Positions 25,600-37,468 of a DNA stretch of 64,000 nt are shown piece after piece. Both the position numbers and the translations under genes were made by a program. Location of the stretch: NCBI RefSeq assembly GCF_033568475.1, contig NW_027331831.1, forward strand, positions 4,650,001-4,714,000, given 5' to 3'. The notes beneath the pieces were generated by a model. It saw nothing but the letters and a program-made list of their open reading frames with translations, made no database searches and had not been told where the DNA came from. Within the stretch, counting starts at the first letter, position 1; each line of letters begins with the position of its first letter. The DNA comes from Henckelia pumila. Taxonomy: Eukaryota; Streptophyta; Magnoliopsida; Lamiales; Gesneriaceae.

Positions 25600-25775
25600 T
25601 AAGAGGTAATGCTCTATGTACACGTTGGTTACACATAACATTTAAAATTATATGATTATCCATCTATTTGATTTAGAAAATTTTTTACAAAAATGCAATT
25701 ATGATAATCATATAATTTTAAGTGTCATATATAACCCAACGTATAAGACTCCGTGTACATGTAGCATTACCCTTA
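25600..25775. mobile_element. Foldback MITE, about 176 bp
   Basis: Inverted arms start TAAGAGGTAATGC at the left and TAAGGGTAATGC when the right end is read inwards. They share GTACACG, then AATTATATGATTAT towards the centre. The arms are about 60-70 bp with small indels. There is no coding and no convincing TSD, so the superfamily is open. Confidence 0.65.
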
Positions 25776-26399
25776 TGCCAAATATATATTTTTATTTTTT
25801 ATGTTTTTCTTCTCTCTTTTTTTTCATTTTTGATATTTGATAAATAAATATGTTCTTTTCCCTAGATTCTCGCAAATTTTTTCCTACGGAAAAAATTTGT
25901 AAAAAAAATATTACAATTTTTTCCTACAAAAAAAAATTGTAAAAAAAATATTATGAACACATAATTTCAGAATATTCCAAAAACAAAATTGAGTTAAAAA
26001 AGATTATAACAATTGGATCTCGAACTCAAAATCTCATTTCGTGTTCGAGATTTTGATACAATATGAGTTACACTTTATCGACCAAATATTCAGTTTTCAG
26101 TTTTGATTCGAAAATTATTAGCCAGATTAAGTTATAAAATCACATGAGATTTTCACATCATTTAAATTTCAGTTGAACATTTGGAGAAATACATGGTCTT
26201 TGCAATCATGAAATCCTAAAGTATATTTTAAGTGTGTTTTTTTTTCGTCTTTGAAAATAAATTTTTTTGTCCTCTAATTTGTAATTTTTCTATTTTTAAT
26301 GATCATGTTTAGGATGAATTTTATTTTAAGAGATGTAACTTCGTCTTTTTTTTCTTTTTTCATTTAAAACATGAGCGACACAAATTTTTTTAATAAAAC
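25776..26399. other. AT-rich spacer next to LINE 3' end
   Basis: Includes a local duplication: AAAAATTTGTAAAAAAAATATTA occurs in similar form near 25890 and 25930. No gene. Confidence 0.4.
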
Positions 26400-29300
26400 A
26401 AAAACTTCATTAAACCAAATCGAACGAAATTATATTGGAAATCAAAGTAGGACTAGGTGTGATCCATCTTACTAGACCAGACATATAAAAAATCTCTAGT
26501 GCAAGAGCATGAACGGCTTGGTTCGCTGATCGTTTAACAAAAACAAAGTTACAAGATTGTATATTTCTAGCAAGAGTTCTACAATCTTCTACAATGAGCC
26601 CCAAACAAGAGTAATCATGCTCTGTATTGTGTAAAGCCTCAATCACCACAAGAGCATCTGATTCAAAAATAACATTAGACAAGTTCTTACTCTTAACCCA
26701 ACTTAGAGCCTCTCGAATTTCCATTGCCTCAGACTCTATTGGAGAATATCTACCATTGAGAATACCATGCACAACATCCAAAACTACATCATTTGAGTTC
26801 CTAACAATACAGCTAAAAGCATTAAATGGAATGTTGTTAAAAACAACAGCATCTATGTTTCATTTCAGCTTATTTTCTGGAGGCTTAGTCCATCGTTCTT
26901 GCATGCTCTGTTGTGCTGTAGTGTTTTGAGGAGAATGAAGTTTTTTAGCCATCTTCCATTGAGAACGAAAAGCCAGGGCTGATTCAAATATTGTTGTACC
27001 ACTATTGCACTTGCCATTCCACACAACGTCATAACGATTCTGCCATAGACACCACAAAATGGCAGCTACTAATTCAACTTCATTCCGATCTCTTCTGTGA
27101 GTCATATTGTTCCACCATTCCGCAAAAGTGCCTGAAGATTCAAGGTAACTTCCAATCGAAGATAGACTCCAAACACTTATAGTCCATGGGCATGACACTA
27201 GAGCATGGAAGTCATCTTCGGGTAGATTATGACAAATTGGACAACATCCATTCACCTCAGCACGACAGGTTCGCGGAGCTTTCATTGTAGGTAGACATGA
27301 GAAAAGTACTCTCCAAAGGAAAATACGGACTTTAGCTGGGACCCCCAATCTCCACACAAATTTCCAGTTGATACTTAATGGCGAATTAGGACCCGTGTCA
27401 CCTGCCATCATTTATAGTTTGTATCCACTCTTAACATAATAGACTCCATACTTCTCATTCGCCCACATGACATCCAACTGTCATCACACTCTTGTCTACA
27501 AAGTGGGACAGATAAGATTAAGTGTTGATCTCTCTCTAAAAAGAGATCTTGGATAATGGCCATATCCCAAGTTCCATCCACAACAGATCTCAATGAACTT
27601 ACTGTTGATAATTCTAATCCATGACCACACACTGATTCAATACAGGGATTTACCTGATCTGGCAGCCAAGGATCACCTCATATTTTTGTTTGACAACCCG
27701 ATCCAATACACTTTTGTGGCCCATTTCTTGATTAGCTTTTTGTAGACAACAAAATCCTCCATACATAACTAGGATTGTTCCCAATTTTAGCATCCAAAAA
27801 ATGTCCTTGTGGATAATAGCGGGCATTGAGCACTCGGGAAACTAAGGCCGAAGTTTTGGTTAAAAGTTTCCAGCTGTGTTTAGCAAGAAGAGTTGTATTA
27901 CATTCCTGAAGTTTTCGGATTCTCAATCCTCCTTCTTCCTTTCAAAAACAAAGTTTATTCCAACTCTTCCAATGTATGCTTCTTCCATTATTACTCAATT
28001 TACCCCACCAAAAGGAGTTCATCATGCTTTCTAGCTCATGGCACAATAGACCAGGAGAGTAAAAACACTCATAACATAAGTCGGAAGGGCTTGCACTACT
28101 GACTTTATCAATATCTCTTTTCTGGCTCGAGATAAAAACTCGTTTCTCCATCCTTACATTCTAATCCATGCTTTTTCTTTAAAAAATGCAAAAAATTCAG
28201 TTTTGTTCTTTCCAATGAGTTATGGAAGGCCCAAGTAGTGTCCATGATTTGTTGTGTATCCTATTTCCAAAGTTTCACAGATACTATTTTTCATATGAGA
28301 AGACACATGTTAGAAAAATTTGAATGAATTTTGTGAATGAATTGGAGGAAAAATTTGATTTAATAAATTGAGAAATGGATTGAAATGACATGACCCACAT
28401 TGGAACAATTTCTATGTGTTTCTCTCCTTAAATAACCCAAATTTGATTTATGGGATTAGGCCCTTAGGGCACCGGATGTTTTGTAAAGGGGCAAGACGCT
28501 AATTGATGCAACAAACACACGCGCACGGCCGGCCAGCTCGGCTTGGTGCGGTTGGGTGGGTGGGTAGGGTGGGGTCTTATGATCCAATTATTCTTTTTTG
28601 GATAAAATTTACTTAAAATAATATATATTATTATTTCATTGTGTGCGCCTGAGCTGACAAATATTATCGCTCGAGCGCAACTCTCACATGCGGGACAGAA
28701 GTTTGGCCGCCCGAGCGATAAAATATTACCGCTCGAGCGCAGCTTTCCACCTGCGGTATAGAGGACTGTCCGCCCGAGCGGTAAAATCTTACCGCTCGAG
28801 CGCGCCGTCTGTGTTCCAAAAAGTTATGACTCTTTTTGGGCTTTTTTTGTCATGAGTTGCATCCTTAGGCCATAAAACGTGTTATTTGGAGTCTTAGGCT
28901 ATATATATGATTGATATAACGTAGAAAAAATAATCAAGAACATCTGATAACGTGTAAACATCAGATTTCTGCTTTCTCTGCGATTTCTCCCTCGCTCTGT
29001 CAAAAGAAAGTTTTTCTTATTTTTGTTCGCCGAAGTTCGTGATATTTGTAGTGTTGCTATATCACGATCGTTATTCGTTGTATCTTAGAGACGATTGCCG
29101 CCAACGTTGAGCACTGTTAACGGGCAATTTCGTCTTGCGGATAGAGAAAATCTCTCGCCTCGACTTGTTTGTTGTTGTTGTTGCTGTTGTTGCTGACTTG
29201 TTCAGAATTCGGAATACATATCCAATAACAACACATTAGTACTGAAAGAAATTGAGGATTTAGCGAAATTCACCTTTTGGCCTGAAGCTAATTCATAAAT

Positions 29301-29580
29301 ACGGAGACACTCTTTTATTGTATTGCACTCTTTCATAATAGCCCTGGAAAATAGAAAACTGTCATCCGCAAAGAAAAGATGGGATATTTAGGGGGGGGGG
29401 GGGCTGATCTTTCCATCTGGATTCCATGTAAATTCCCTCGTTGTACTTCATAATCCAACATCGAAGAAAGGCCTTCTGCGCAAATCAACAACAGGTAAGG
29501 AGATAATGGATCTCCTTGACGTAACCCACGCCGAGGCACTATAATGCCAATCTCATTACCATTGTGAACGACCATATTTA
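26400..29580 (-). pseudogene. Degenerate LINE (L1-type) pol fragment, split by a solo LTR
   Basis: On the minus strand, in order: the end of the reverse transcriptase (RGLRQGDPLSPYL, about 29530; a FADD catalytic box near 29370 in another frame), the YLGLP region (about 28210), the FWWG segment (about 28000), the LLAKHSWKLL segment (about 27870), the zf-RVT domain (VPAKVRIFLWR ... CPICHNLPEDDFHAL ... SCPW, 27411-26860) and a C-terminal RNase H-like domain (FESDALVVIEALH ... KRSANQAVHALA, 26781-26410). This is the layout of plant L1 ORF2. Endonuclease and most of the RT are missing, and several stops and frameshifts are present, one at a 13-bp G tract (29391-29403). The solo LTR 28308-29230 interrupts it exactly. 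Not functional. Confidence 0.9.
28308..29230 (+). mobile_element. Solo LTR (923 bp) inserted in the LINE
   Basis: Ends TGTTAG...TAACA, flanked by a perfect 5-bp TSD ACACA (28303-28307 and 29231-29235). LINE coding sequence resumes on each side. Inside, three copies of a palindromic motif related to CCGCTCGAGCG, paired with CGCCCGAGCG, lie at about 28665-28805. A TATATATA run follows at about 28901. There is no internal retroelement sequence, so it arose by LTR-LTR recombination. Copia or gypsy origin cannot be decided from the LTR. Confidence 0.85.
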
Positions 29581-30618
29581 ACTGTTGAGATTCAGTCTAT
29601 CGAAATTATATATGAAAATATATATTTTGCTTATCTTATAATAATGGTATAGTATAACCCAAAATTTTACTCAAGCTCGACCAATTATTCTCTCCTCTCC
29701 AAATTTCTTCGTAAGAATTTTTTTCATCCAATCACCATATCTTCTCTTACAAAACACTCAAACTCTCCCTCTAAGTGAACAAATTTTCATCGCTCATTTC
29801 GTGAGGTGTTTCGTCTATACTCGTCTTTTGTTTTGTGAGATGTCTGTCTCTATTATATCACTTTCAAATTCAATTTATTGTGCGAATATTTGTGACTAAT
29901 TTCATCATATTCTAATTATACATGATCAAGTGATAAAAGTCATTCTATCTTTAGAATTAAAAATTATCAAAGAAGTATCACCGATTATTTCATAAAAAAA
30001 AAGTTGTCGAATAATTCAAATACCTCCTCTGTCAAGTTCATTATCTATATTGGAAACCAAAAAACTCGAATAAGGCGGTGAACTTGTCCTCAATTTATAC
30101 ATTTAATAATTTTATCATTTGAACTTCTTGAGACTATTTATCCAAATTTGATGATTATTTGGAGAACTTGTGGTAAACATAAACATGTTAAACATATATT
30201 AGTACGTCCTTACGTGCAAGTTGCATTTTTTTATATTTTTTTAGGGTTTGTGATTATTTTACTTTGGTTTTTATTATTAAATAGATAACTGTATAACAAT
30301 GATGTAACTGTATTAGATATGTAATTTGTAAAGTTAAATTATAAATGTACTGCAGTATATATGTTTTTATGAAATTTTTAAATGAACAAAATATCACAAA
30401 ATATTATTATATCTTTTAGTATTTATTAAGTTTGGGTGTATTAGAGTAACTAAATGGTGTCATGGTCTATTTTTTTTTTAAAATACCTAAACCACCCTCA
30501 CCCCACTCTCCACTTTCTCTCGGTTCTAGATTCAACTACCAACTAATTTACTTTCTTATTTATCTCCCAAATCTCAAACATATTCATTCTCTTTATTTTT
30601 TTAATAATATTTTTTATT
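29581..30618. other. AT-rich spacer
   Basis: About 1 kb between the LINE remnant and the first family A solo LTR. No open frame, element end or RNA gene that I can support. Confidence 0.4.
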
Positions 30619-30623
30619 TTTCA

Positions 30624-31955
30624 TGTAGTAGCCCGTAACCAAAATCAGTAATTAAGGGATTAATCATAATTACTTGAATAGAGTTCGAAAGCTCCGAAGG
30701 TAGGTTCGGAAGTTCCAAACAGGATCGAAAGCTCCGATGCAGGATCGGAAGCTCCGATCGTATTACGTCAGGCATGACGATTGGCTAGATCGGAAGCTCC
30801 GATCAGGATCAGAAGCTCCGATCACCCCTATCCGAAGTCAACAAATGATATTTTGACACGTGGCAGATCAAGATCTTTGGAAGCTCCGATGGCAGGATCG
30901 GACGTTCCGATCGAGGTTCAGACGTTTCGATCGAGGATCGGAAGTTCCGATCGTTGTCTATAAATAGAGGGCCGAGGCTTCATTTCCAATTGCCAATTCC
31001 GAGTATTTCCCTCTCCTTTCTAGTCTATTCGAGTTGTTCTAGCCTTCCTAGGCTTGACCCGGCGGTCGACGAGGCGTTCAGAAGTCGTAGCAGAGTTGTG
31101 CCCAAGTTCTGGAGGCTTCGACATCAAAGGGCTAACGACGGATTAAGGTATAGCTTTTGCTTCCTATAAATATTTAGGAGTATGCAATAGCTTAGTTAAG
31201 GCTTTTAGAGCACTTTAATGATAGTAGTATCATTTGGCAGTGTAGAGCAGACTATAGGCGTGGACCTAGAGTTGGTAGAGCTTGCACTGTTTTGAGGTAC
31301 GGAAGTACTGTTCGAGATATCCTGACTGAGTATGCATGTATTATGTGACTGCATGGTTTATATGTTATTGATTTATGCTGCATTCATTTGCATACTGAGC
31401 TATCTTCTTCGAGATGTCTGTTAGTAGGGTTGTACCCTATCCTGTTAGTGGATGAACTTCCATGGATTTGGGTCCGGTAAATCCACTGGTATTATGGTAT
31501 GGGAGCCACCTCCTGAAGCGACGGCACAGCGTGCTACATACCAGGGCCCGGTCTGTCTCTGTTATCTGATCCTTGACCTCGAGTTTATAGGGAGTTCACT
31601 TTGCATGCATGTATACTCATACTCTCGTACTGAGCATTTTATGCTCACGTCTCGTACTCTGTGTTTCTGGACACCCTATTCCATGGGACAGGTTTGCGAT
31701 TGGACGAGGCGGGTGGATCCAAGAGGGGCTAGTCAGTGGCTGACCAGCTGGAGCTTCGTCTAGGTTTTATTTCTGTTGTTTTGAGGTTGATACAGCTATT
31801 CGATTTGGTTGTATATTAATTGGATAAATTACAGATTCCTTTACTTGGGATTGTATAATGTTTATGGTTTCCGCAGTTTATTCTGATATCTGTTTTATTA
31901 AGTTAATTGCATGTCTAAGCTCTGTTAGTAGGTGATCCGGGTTAGGGTCACTACA
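30624..31955 (+). mobile_element. Solo LTR, family A copy 1 (1332 bp)
   Basis: Ends TGTAGTAGCCC...GGGTCACTACA, flanked by a perfect 5-bp TSD TTTCA (30619-30623, 31956-31960). From about 30688 to 30958 it carries about ten variants of the 17-bp palindrome GATCGGAAGCTCCGATC. A TATA box (TATAAATAG, 30959-30967) follows immediately. Downstream, TTTAGGAGTATGCAATAGC and GGACACCC-ATTCCATGGGACAGG are shared with the other three family A LTRs in this window. No internal region, hence a solo LTR. Confidence 0.9.
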
Positions 31956-31960
31956 TTTCA

Positions 31961-32546
31961 GATCTATATAAAATATATTTTTCAACCCAACACAAAAATT
32001 ATACTCAATTTTTTTAAATTTCTAACGAGTACTATCTTTTTTTTTCCTTTCTATTGCTTTCGTTAATATTTTTTATCGCACACGCATTATTTGCTAATAT
32101 ATATAATGTGTACTCATACTCACCATTTATCAACTTCCACTTCAACCGTTTATCAATTTTTCATTCATAAATAAACCAATAAAAAAATTCAAACAAAAAC
32201 ATTTCATAGACATATTACACCCAAAACCATTTTATACATCAACCACTACAACCTCAATGGAAAAAAAACATGTGCCAAATTCCATAGAATATATTACTCC
32301 AGTGTCTAGCATCATTTTTAACTACAAAATAACTCTTTTTTCTTGAATCCAACTACAACAATTACTTATAACCATAAAATGTCTAATAAATCAGAATTAC
32401 AAATGACTCACCACAAATAGTTGCTTGACTACTTTGATAGTTCCGGGATGTCTAACAATTCTATCTTCATCTATCGTAGCATACTTCATATGTGCCATGA
32501 ATATCATGCATCACCGAGTTCTTGCCCTTCCACTCTTTGCGGTAGT
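31961..32546. other. Spacer between the two solo LTRs
   Basis: AT-rich and non-coding as far as I can read. The minus strand near 32400-32545 has a short frame-broken stretch with protein-like composition, but I recognise no family. Confidence 0.35.
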
Positions 32547-32551
32547 GTAAC

Positions 32552-33990
32552 TGTAGTAACCCAAAGTCCATTTTGAGATAATAATATGATAAATATGATT
32601 AAGGGTTAGTATTTAACCAATTCAATGGCTTAATTGGGCTTCATAAGTAAGAATTGGACTTCCAAAGTTTGGGCTTGATCGAACGGTCCGAACCCATCAA
32701 GAACGAAAGCTCCAATGTTATCCTAATTACTTCGGAGGGAAGGCAGGATCGGACGCTCCGATCCTAAAACGGATGGTCCGATCCCATCCCAGCCAGCCAT
32801 GCACGATGACTCAACCATGGATTTTGACAAGTGTCGGACTTATAGGAGTTCAAACGGTCCGAACTCAAGATCGGACGCTCCGATCCCGGAATGGAGGCTC
32901 CGAACGTGGCCGAACCTTGGCCTATAAACAGTGGTCTTTGGAGTTCATTTCATAATTCGAATTCCTAAGTTTCCTTTTTCAGTTATATATAGTGTGAGGT
33001 ATACACTTGAGGACTCTATCGATTAATTGAGAGTTTCTTGAATAACAAAGGTGTTGTTATAGTCCTACAAAATGAGCGACTCTAAAGGGCTTATTACGGA
33101 CGAAGGTATGGTCCGGGAATCTTATTAAGTTTTGGGAGTATCTATTAGCTTAGTTAAGGCTTATAGAACTTATGTAGTGATACAATGAACTTTTGATTAT
33201 AGGCTTGGAACTTAGGTCCTACTAGACTCGAACTAGCTTAGAGGTACGTACACATTGACTGAGATTGCCAGCGAATATACATGTTTTTATGTTGCATTTT
33301 CTGTGGCGTTATTTTGTGGCATGATGTATGGTTTACTACTTTCCATATTCATATGTCATGTGCGCATACACGTTGAGCCTATTCTTTTGATATACCTGTA
33401 TTTAATCTAGAGCCGAATGTACCGTTATAGCGGGAGAGGGGGGGGGGGGGTTCTAGGAGATACTCTAGAACCGGATTTACCGTTATAGTGGGGGTTTTAG
33501 GCAAGTGCGGTTGTGCCCAGAGGTTTGATCCGAGCGGTCACATCACTCATTGGCGTCGGTTATTAGCATGACTTTCAGATGACTTATTACCCGTCATCAC
33601 GATTGCATGCATCATATACATATGTTTACTCATGTTTATGTACTGGGCGTTAGTCTCTCACGTCCTAGTTATTATCTTGGACACCCCATTCCATGGGACA
33701 GGTCGCAGGATGGACGGAGCTGGGAGTTCGAGACAGGACTATGGAGCAGGAGCCTTCAGGGGATATTTTATACAGCAAAATTCGATATAGTTGTATAATG
33801 TTTACTTTAAGTCTTTCGATATGGTTGTATTACTACTGAGAATAAGTTTTGAGCTATTGTATTAAGTTTGTTATGTAAATTATGGGTTATGTTTCCACAA
33901 GTTTTACTCTTTTAAGTTATTATGTTTTAATCAAGATTAATGCATGTCATAGTTGCCAGTTGGTAGGTGATTCAATGCAGGGTCACTACA
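32552..33990 (+). mobile_element. Solo LTR, family A copy 2 (1439 bp)
   Basis: Ends TGTAGTAACCC...GGGTCACTACA, with a perfect 5-bp TSD GTAAC (32547-32551, 33991-33995). About seven diverged copies of the GATCGGACGCTCCGATC palindrome lie at about 32680-32905, followed by TATAAACA at about 32923. A run of 13 G lies at 33438-33450. Same family as the LTRs at 30624, 51848 and 57695, but clearly more diverged. Confidence 0.9.
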
Positions 33991-33995
33991 GTAAC

Positions 33996-34195
33996 TCTAC
34001 CCTATAATATATTTGCAAGTCATTTTAAATAGTAGAAGTATGATAAAGATGATTCTCATCTCATTTTTCTTTCATCGTGATCCAATATGCATTGACTCTA
34101 GGATATCATCTGTTATGTAGTTTTTTTTCGCTGCATGTATCCAATTTGCTATCCTTGATTGTGTCTTCCTCACAAACCCTTATCAATTTAATATG

Positions 34196-34246
<51 letters not shown>

Positions 34247-34394
34247 AACAATAACTATAAAAATATACAAGATACAAAATATAAATAATATTAGTACAAA
34301 GACTTTGATCAAATATACAAAAAAATATTAAAATACAATTTCAATCTTAATAGATGTAACATAAAACATTATCAAAACTTCAATATGAAGACAT

Positions 34395-34437
<43 letters not shown>

Positions 34438-34840
34438 TTTAGATCCCAAAATTAAAATCTTTCAAATGTCCATGGTTGCTATTTTTTTCTCAATTCAATC
34501 CTTGTGATCTTCATACACATATAAAGATGAATTATATTAAGGACATCATCATTATCGTTAAGAGATATAAACATATTATATTGTGATGCTATGCATTACA
34601 GAATCATGGATTCAAGATAATTTATGCACATTTTTTACCGAGGCTCACAAATATATTCATCAATATACACCCACTATAGATTGAGATCACATACATATAC
34701 TTCTTGAACTTACAAAAACAAAAAACACGAGATTGCAATAACCATTTTTAGATTTTATTCTCAACCCAATCATAAAATCATACAATTCAATACAATAAGA
34801 TAAAAAAATAAAGATCATGACTTTATTCACAACATATCCC

Positions 34841-34872
<32 letters not shown>

Positions 34873-36254
34873 AGCAAAACCACAAAACCACAATTTTAGG
34901 CAACATATTTGATTTCTATAAGAACTATATATATTTTTTATAATCCAATAATAAAATATAAATATTGACAATGAAATATTTATAACCGAGAACAATTACG
35001 AATTTCATATAATCAATCCACAATTGGTTGAGATGAACCACAAACCCACACAAATACGTAAAACTTAAATATTGTCTATCAAATATATATAATTCACGCG
35101 ATGTACGAAATTTCAACATAACCAATATATATAACATAAACAAGCGTCCAATAATCACCCAATCGGAAACGAAAAAAAAAAATCAATCATCAAGATGAAA
35201 TTGCATCTAAAAAATTATTAATTTTTCAACAAAAAAATAAAATAAAATCATACCTTAAACTTGTTATTTCGATGCTGGTTCTTCACAAAAATTTTCAAAA
35301 TCTAACGCTATTTCGCTTTAAACAACTTTTGCATAAGCTTGTTGCACCAAACATCGACACAAATATATAGATATTCGCTGATTTAGCCGTCAAGGGTTTG
35401 CGTATAATTCATATTGGGGAAACGTTGGATTGAGAGAAGAACTGTAATTAAATAAATATTTGTTGTTTAAATGAGTATTAATGAGTTTTCATATTATTTT
35501 AGGACAATTTCGTAAATTTATCTCAATTAAGAAGTTCAAACAAATGACAGACCTTTGTAAGAAAACTGAAACAAATAAACACTGATTGTTGGAGATTTAT
35601 TGATCATTTTATCTTACTCTAATATAACTTTAATCGACACATATTAAAAGGAGAAAAAAAAATACACGAAAAACTGAAGTGGATAAAATTTTTATCATCC
35701 GGCCCATGGGGCATCTGCTATTGCTAAATTAGCCCCCCAAACATAATTCCGCAAGCTGACAAATCCAGGTGCATAAGAGTAATTTCAGGATCCACCAATC
35801 GTATGACTTATGTCAAAAGTTTTGCCTGAAGATCAACTCCACCACGCCAAGTTCATCATATGCTAAAACAAAAAAACAAAGCCTAAAAGCAAAAATAATA
35901 ATAATAATAATAAAATAATAAATAATAAATAAATAATAAAAATATAAATTATTTTTCGGTATTTTGGTGAAATTGTCTTGTGGATTTTGGCTCCAAGTTC
36001 CATGAGATGGGCTTATTTTGATTCGTCATCAAAAAATCTAATTCTGCGTATCCGGTATGCTTATAAATAATTTGGTCAAGTGAATTTTACCTTAAAAAAA
36101 TTTGTGATATTGCGAAAAGATGTTGATTTTTTCAAAGATCAATCGAAATTGTGTTGTATGGAGGAGTTATTAATTTATTTAAAGTTTTTTTGTCCTATTT
36201 AAATCAGATTATCCATCGGATTCAGAGAAAATTATCATCCATACCTACATATTT
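33996..36254. other. AT-rich intergenic region with microsatellites
   Basis: Holds two long (AT)n tracts (34201-34244 and about 34400-34433), an (ACA)n tract (about 34840-34871) and an (AAT)n-like tract (about 35893-35935). No gene is supported; open frames here are low-complexity. Confidence 0.5.
34201..34244. repeat. (AT)22 microsatellite
   Basis: Uninterrupted AT run, with a second one at about 34400-34433. Confidence 0.95.
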
Positions 36255-36297
36255 CGTTTTTTTAAATATTTAATTAACTATAAAATATTTTGCAAGA

Positions 36298-36829
36298 GTT
36301 TATTGCACCAAACCCCCCTGTAAAATATCGAAAATAGATACTTCACCTCTGTGAAATTTTAATAGGCACATCAGCCCTTAACTTTTTGTAATTGTTGCAC
36401 GTTTAAACCTGCGACCTGCCACAACGAGTTATTGAACATGCGTTGTTACGGTGCCTAAGCAACTATTTTTTGACAATATTAGGTCTATAATACGAAAATG
36501 TCTTTTTGTTACTGTAGTATTTTTCATATTTACTCAAATACATCACGTGTATTTGTGAAAAAAATTGTGTATTATGATTTGGGAGATGTATTTGACAAGA
36601 TATGAAAATTATTACAATAATAGAATGTAATTTCCGTATCATAATTCACATATTATAAAAGAAAATCGTTATTTTGGCGCAAAAACGATGTGTGTTTAAC
36701 AAATTCGTCGTCACAATTGGTTAAACTGCAACTATTACAAAAAGTTAAGGACTGAAGTGTCTATTGAAATTTCAAAAGTAAGACATGTATATTTTCAATA
36801 TTTCACAAGAAGAGTTTGATGAAAAAAAT
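36298..36829. mobile_element. Probable TIR element, about 530 bp, with long diverged arms
   Basis: Arms of about 110 bp (36298-36410 and 36720-36829) are inverted repeats sharing CTTAACTTTTTGTAAT near their inner ends and ATATTGAAAATA-like sequence further out. The arms are imperfect and the TSD is unclear. The length and long arms suggest a Mutator-like origin. Confidence 0.5.
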
Positions 36830-37468
36830 CTACTTTATAATATCTAAGTCGGTCAAAACTCAAAATATACATAAACTTGTTCAATATTTTTTTCATTAAT
36901 ATTATTTGGAAAAATTGTATATATCACCCTGTGAAATCTCGAGTTCGCTGATAACCTCATGTGAAATTTTTTTGAGCTAAAAACCCCTTGTGTTTCCGGA
37001 TCGGTAGCACACGTACCCCAACTCAATTTTTAGTCAAATAAAAAATCAAAAATGGCGAAATTGTCCCTACATAAACAATAAGATGAAACTGATCTCTGTC
37101 ATTGTTCTTAACTCATCTTTCATTTTCTTCTCTTTCTTTCAGCCAAACCCTAACCTATAAACTTATCTTCATTGTTGCTGAACTTTCAATCGGACATCTC
37201 CCAACTCCGGACTCCCATGTTCAATTGATTGCTCATCTTCAAGATTTGTATTTCGTAACTTCATCTGGTAAGTTTTCCTTGGACATGGCATTGAAGCCGA
37301 TGGCTGCCCACTTCCCATCTCATAATTCACCTCACCGGAGTCTCCAACAACACCACGTACACTTTCCAGGACACACCTACAAAAATACCCACATTTCTGA
37401 AAAGAGCAACAATAATACAGTCGTTCTTTGGATGGTTTTTCAGTTTGGACAACTCTAATATCAATTCT

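Noticed and set aside
28665-28805. CRISPR-like array in the solo LTR
   Set aside because: The repeats are palindromic variants with irregular spacing in a plant LTR; there are no unique equal-length spacers and no cas genes.
30781-31169. Open frames in the family A LTR palindrome array
   Set aside because: Repeated RSSD/GSD-type peptides simply reflect the DNA repeat.
32400-32545. Protein-like stretch on the minus strand between the solo LTRs
   Set aside because: Broken by stops within 30 codons and no family recognised.
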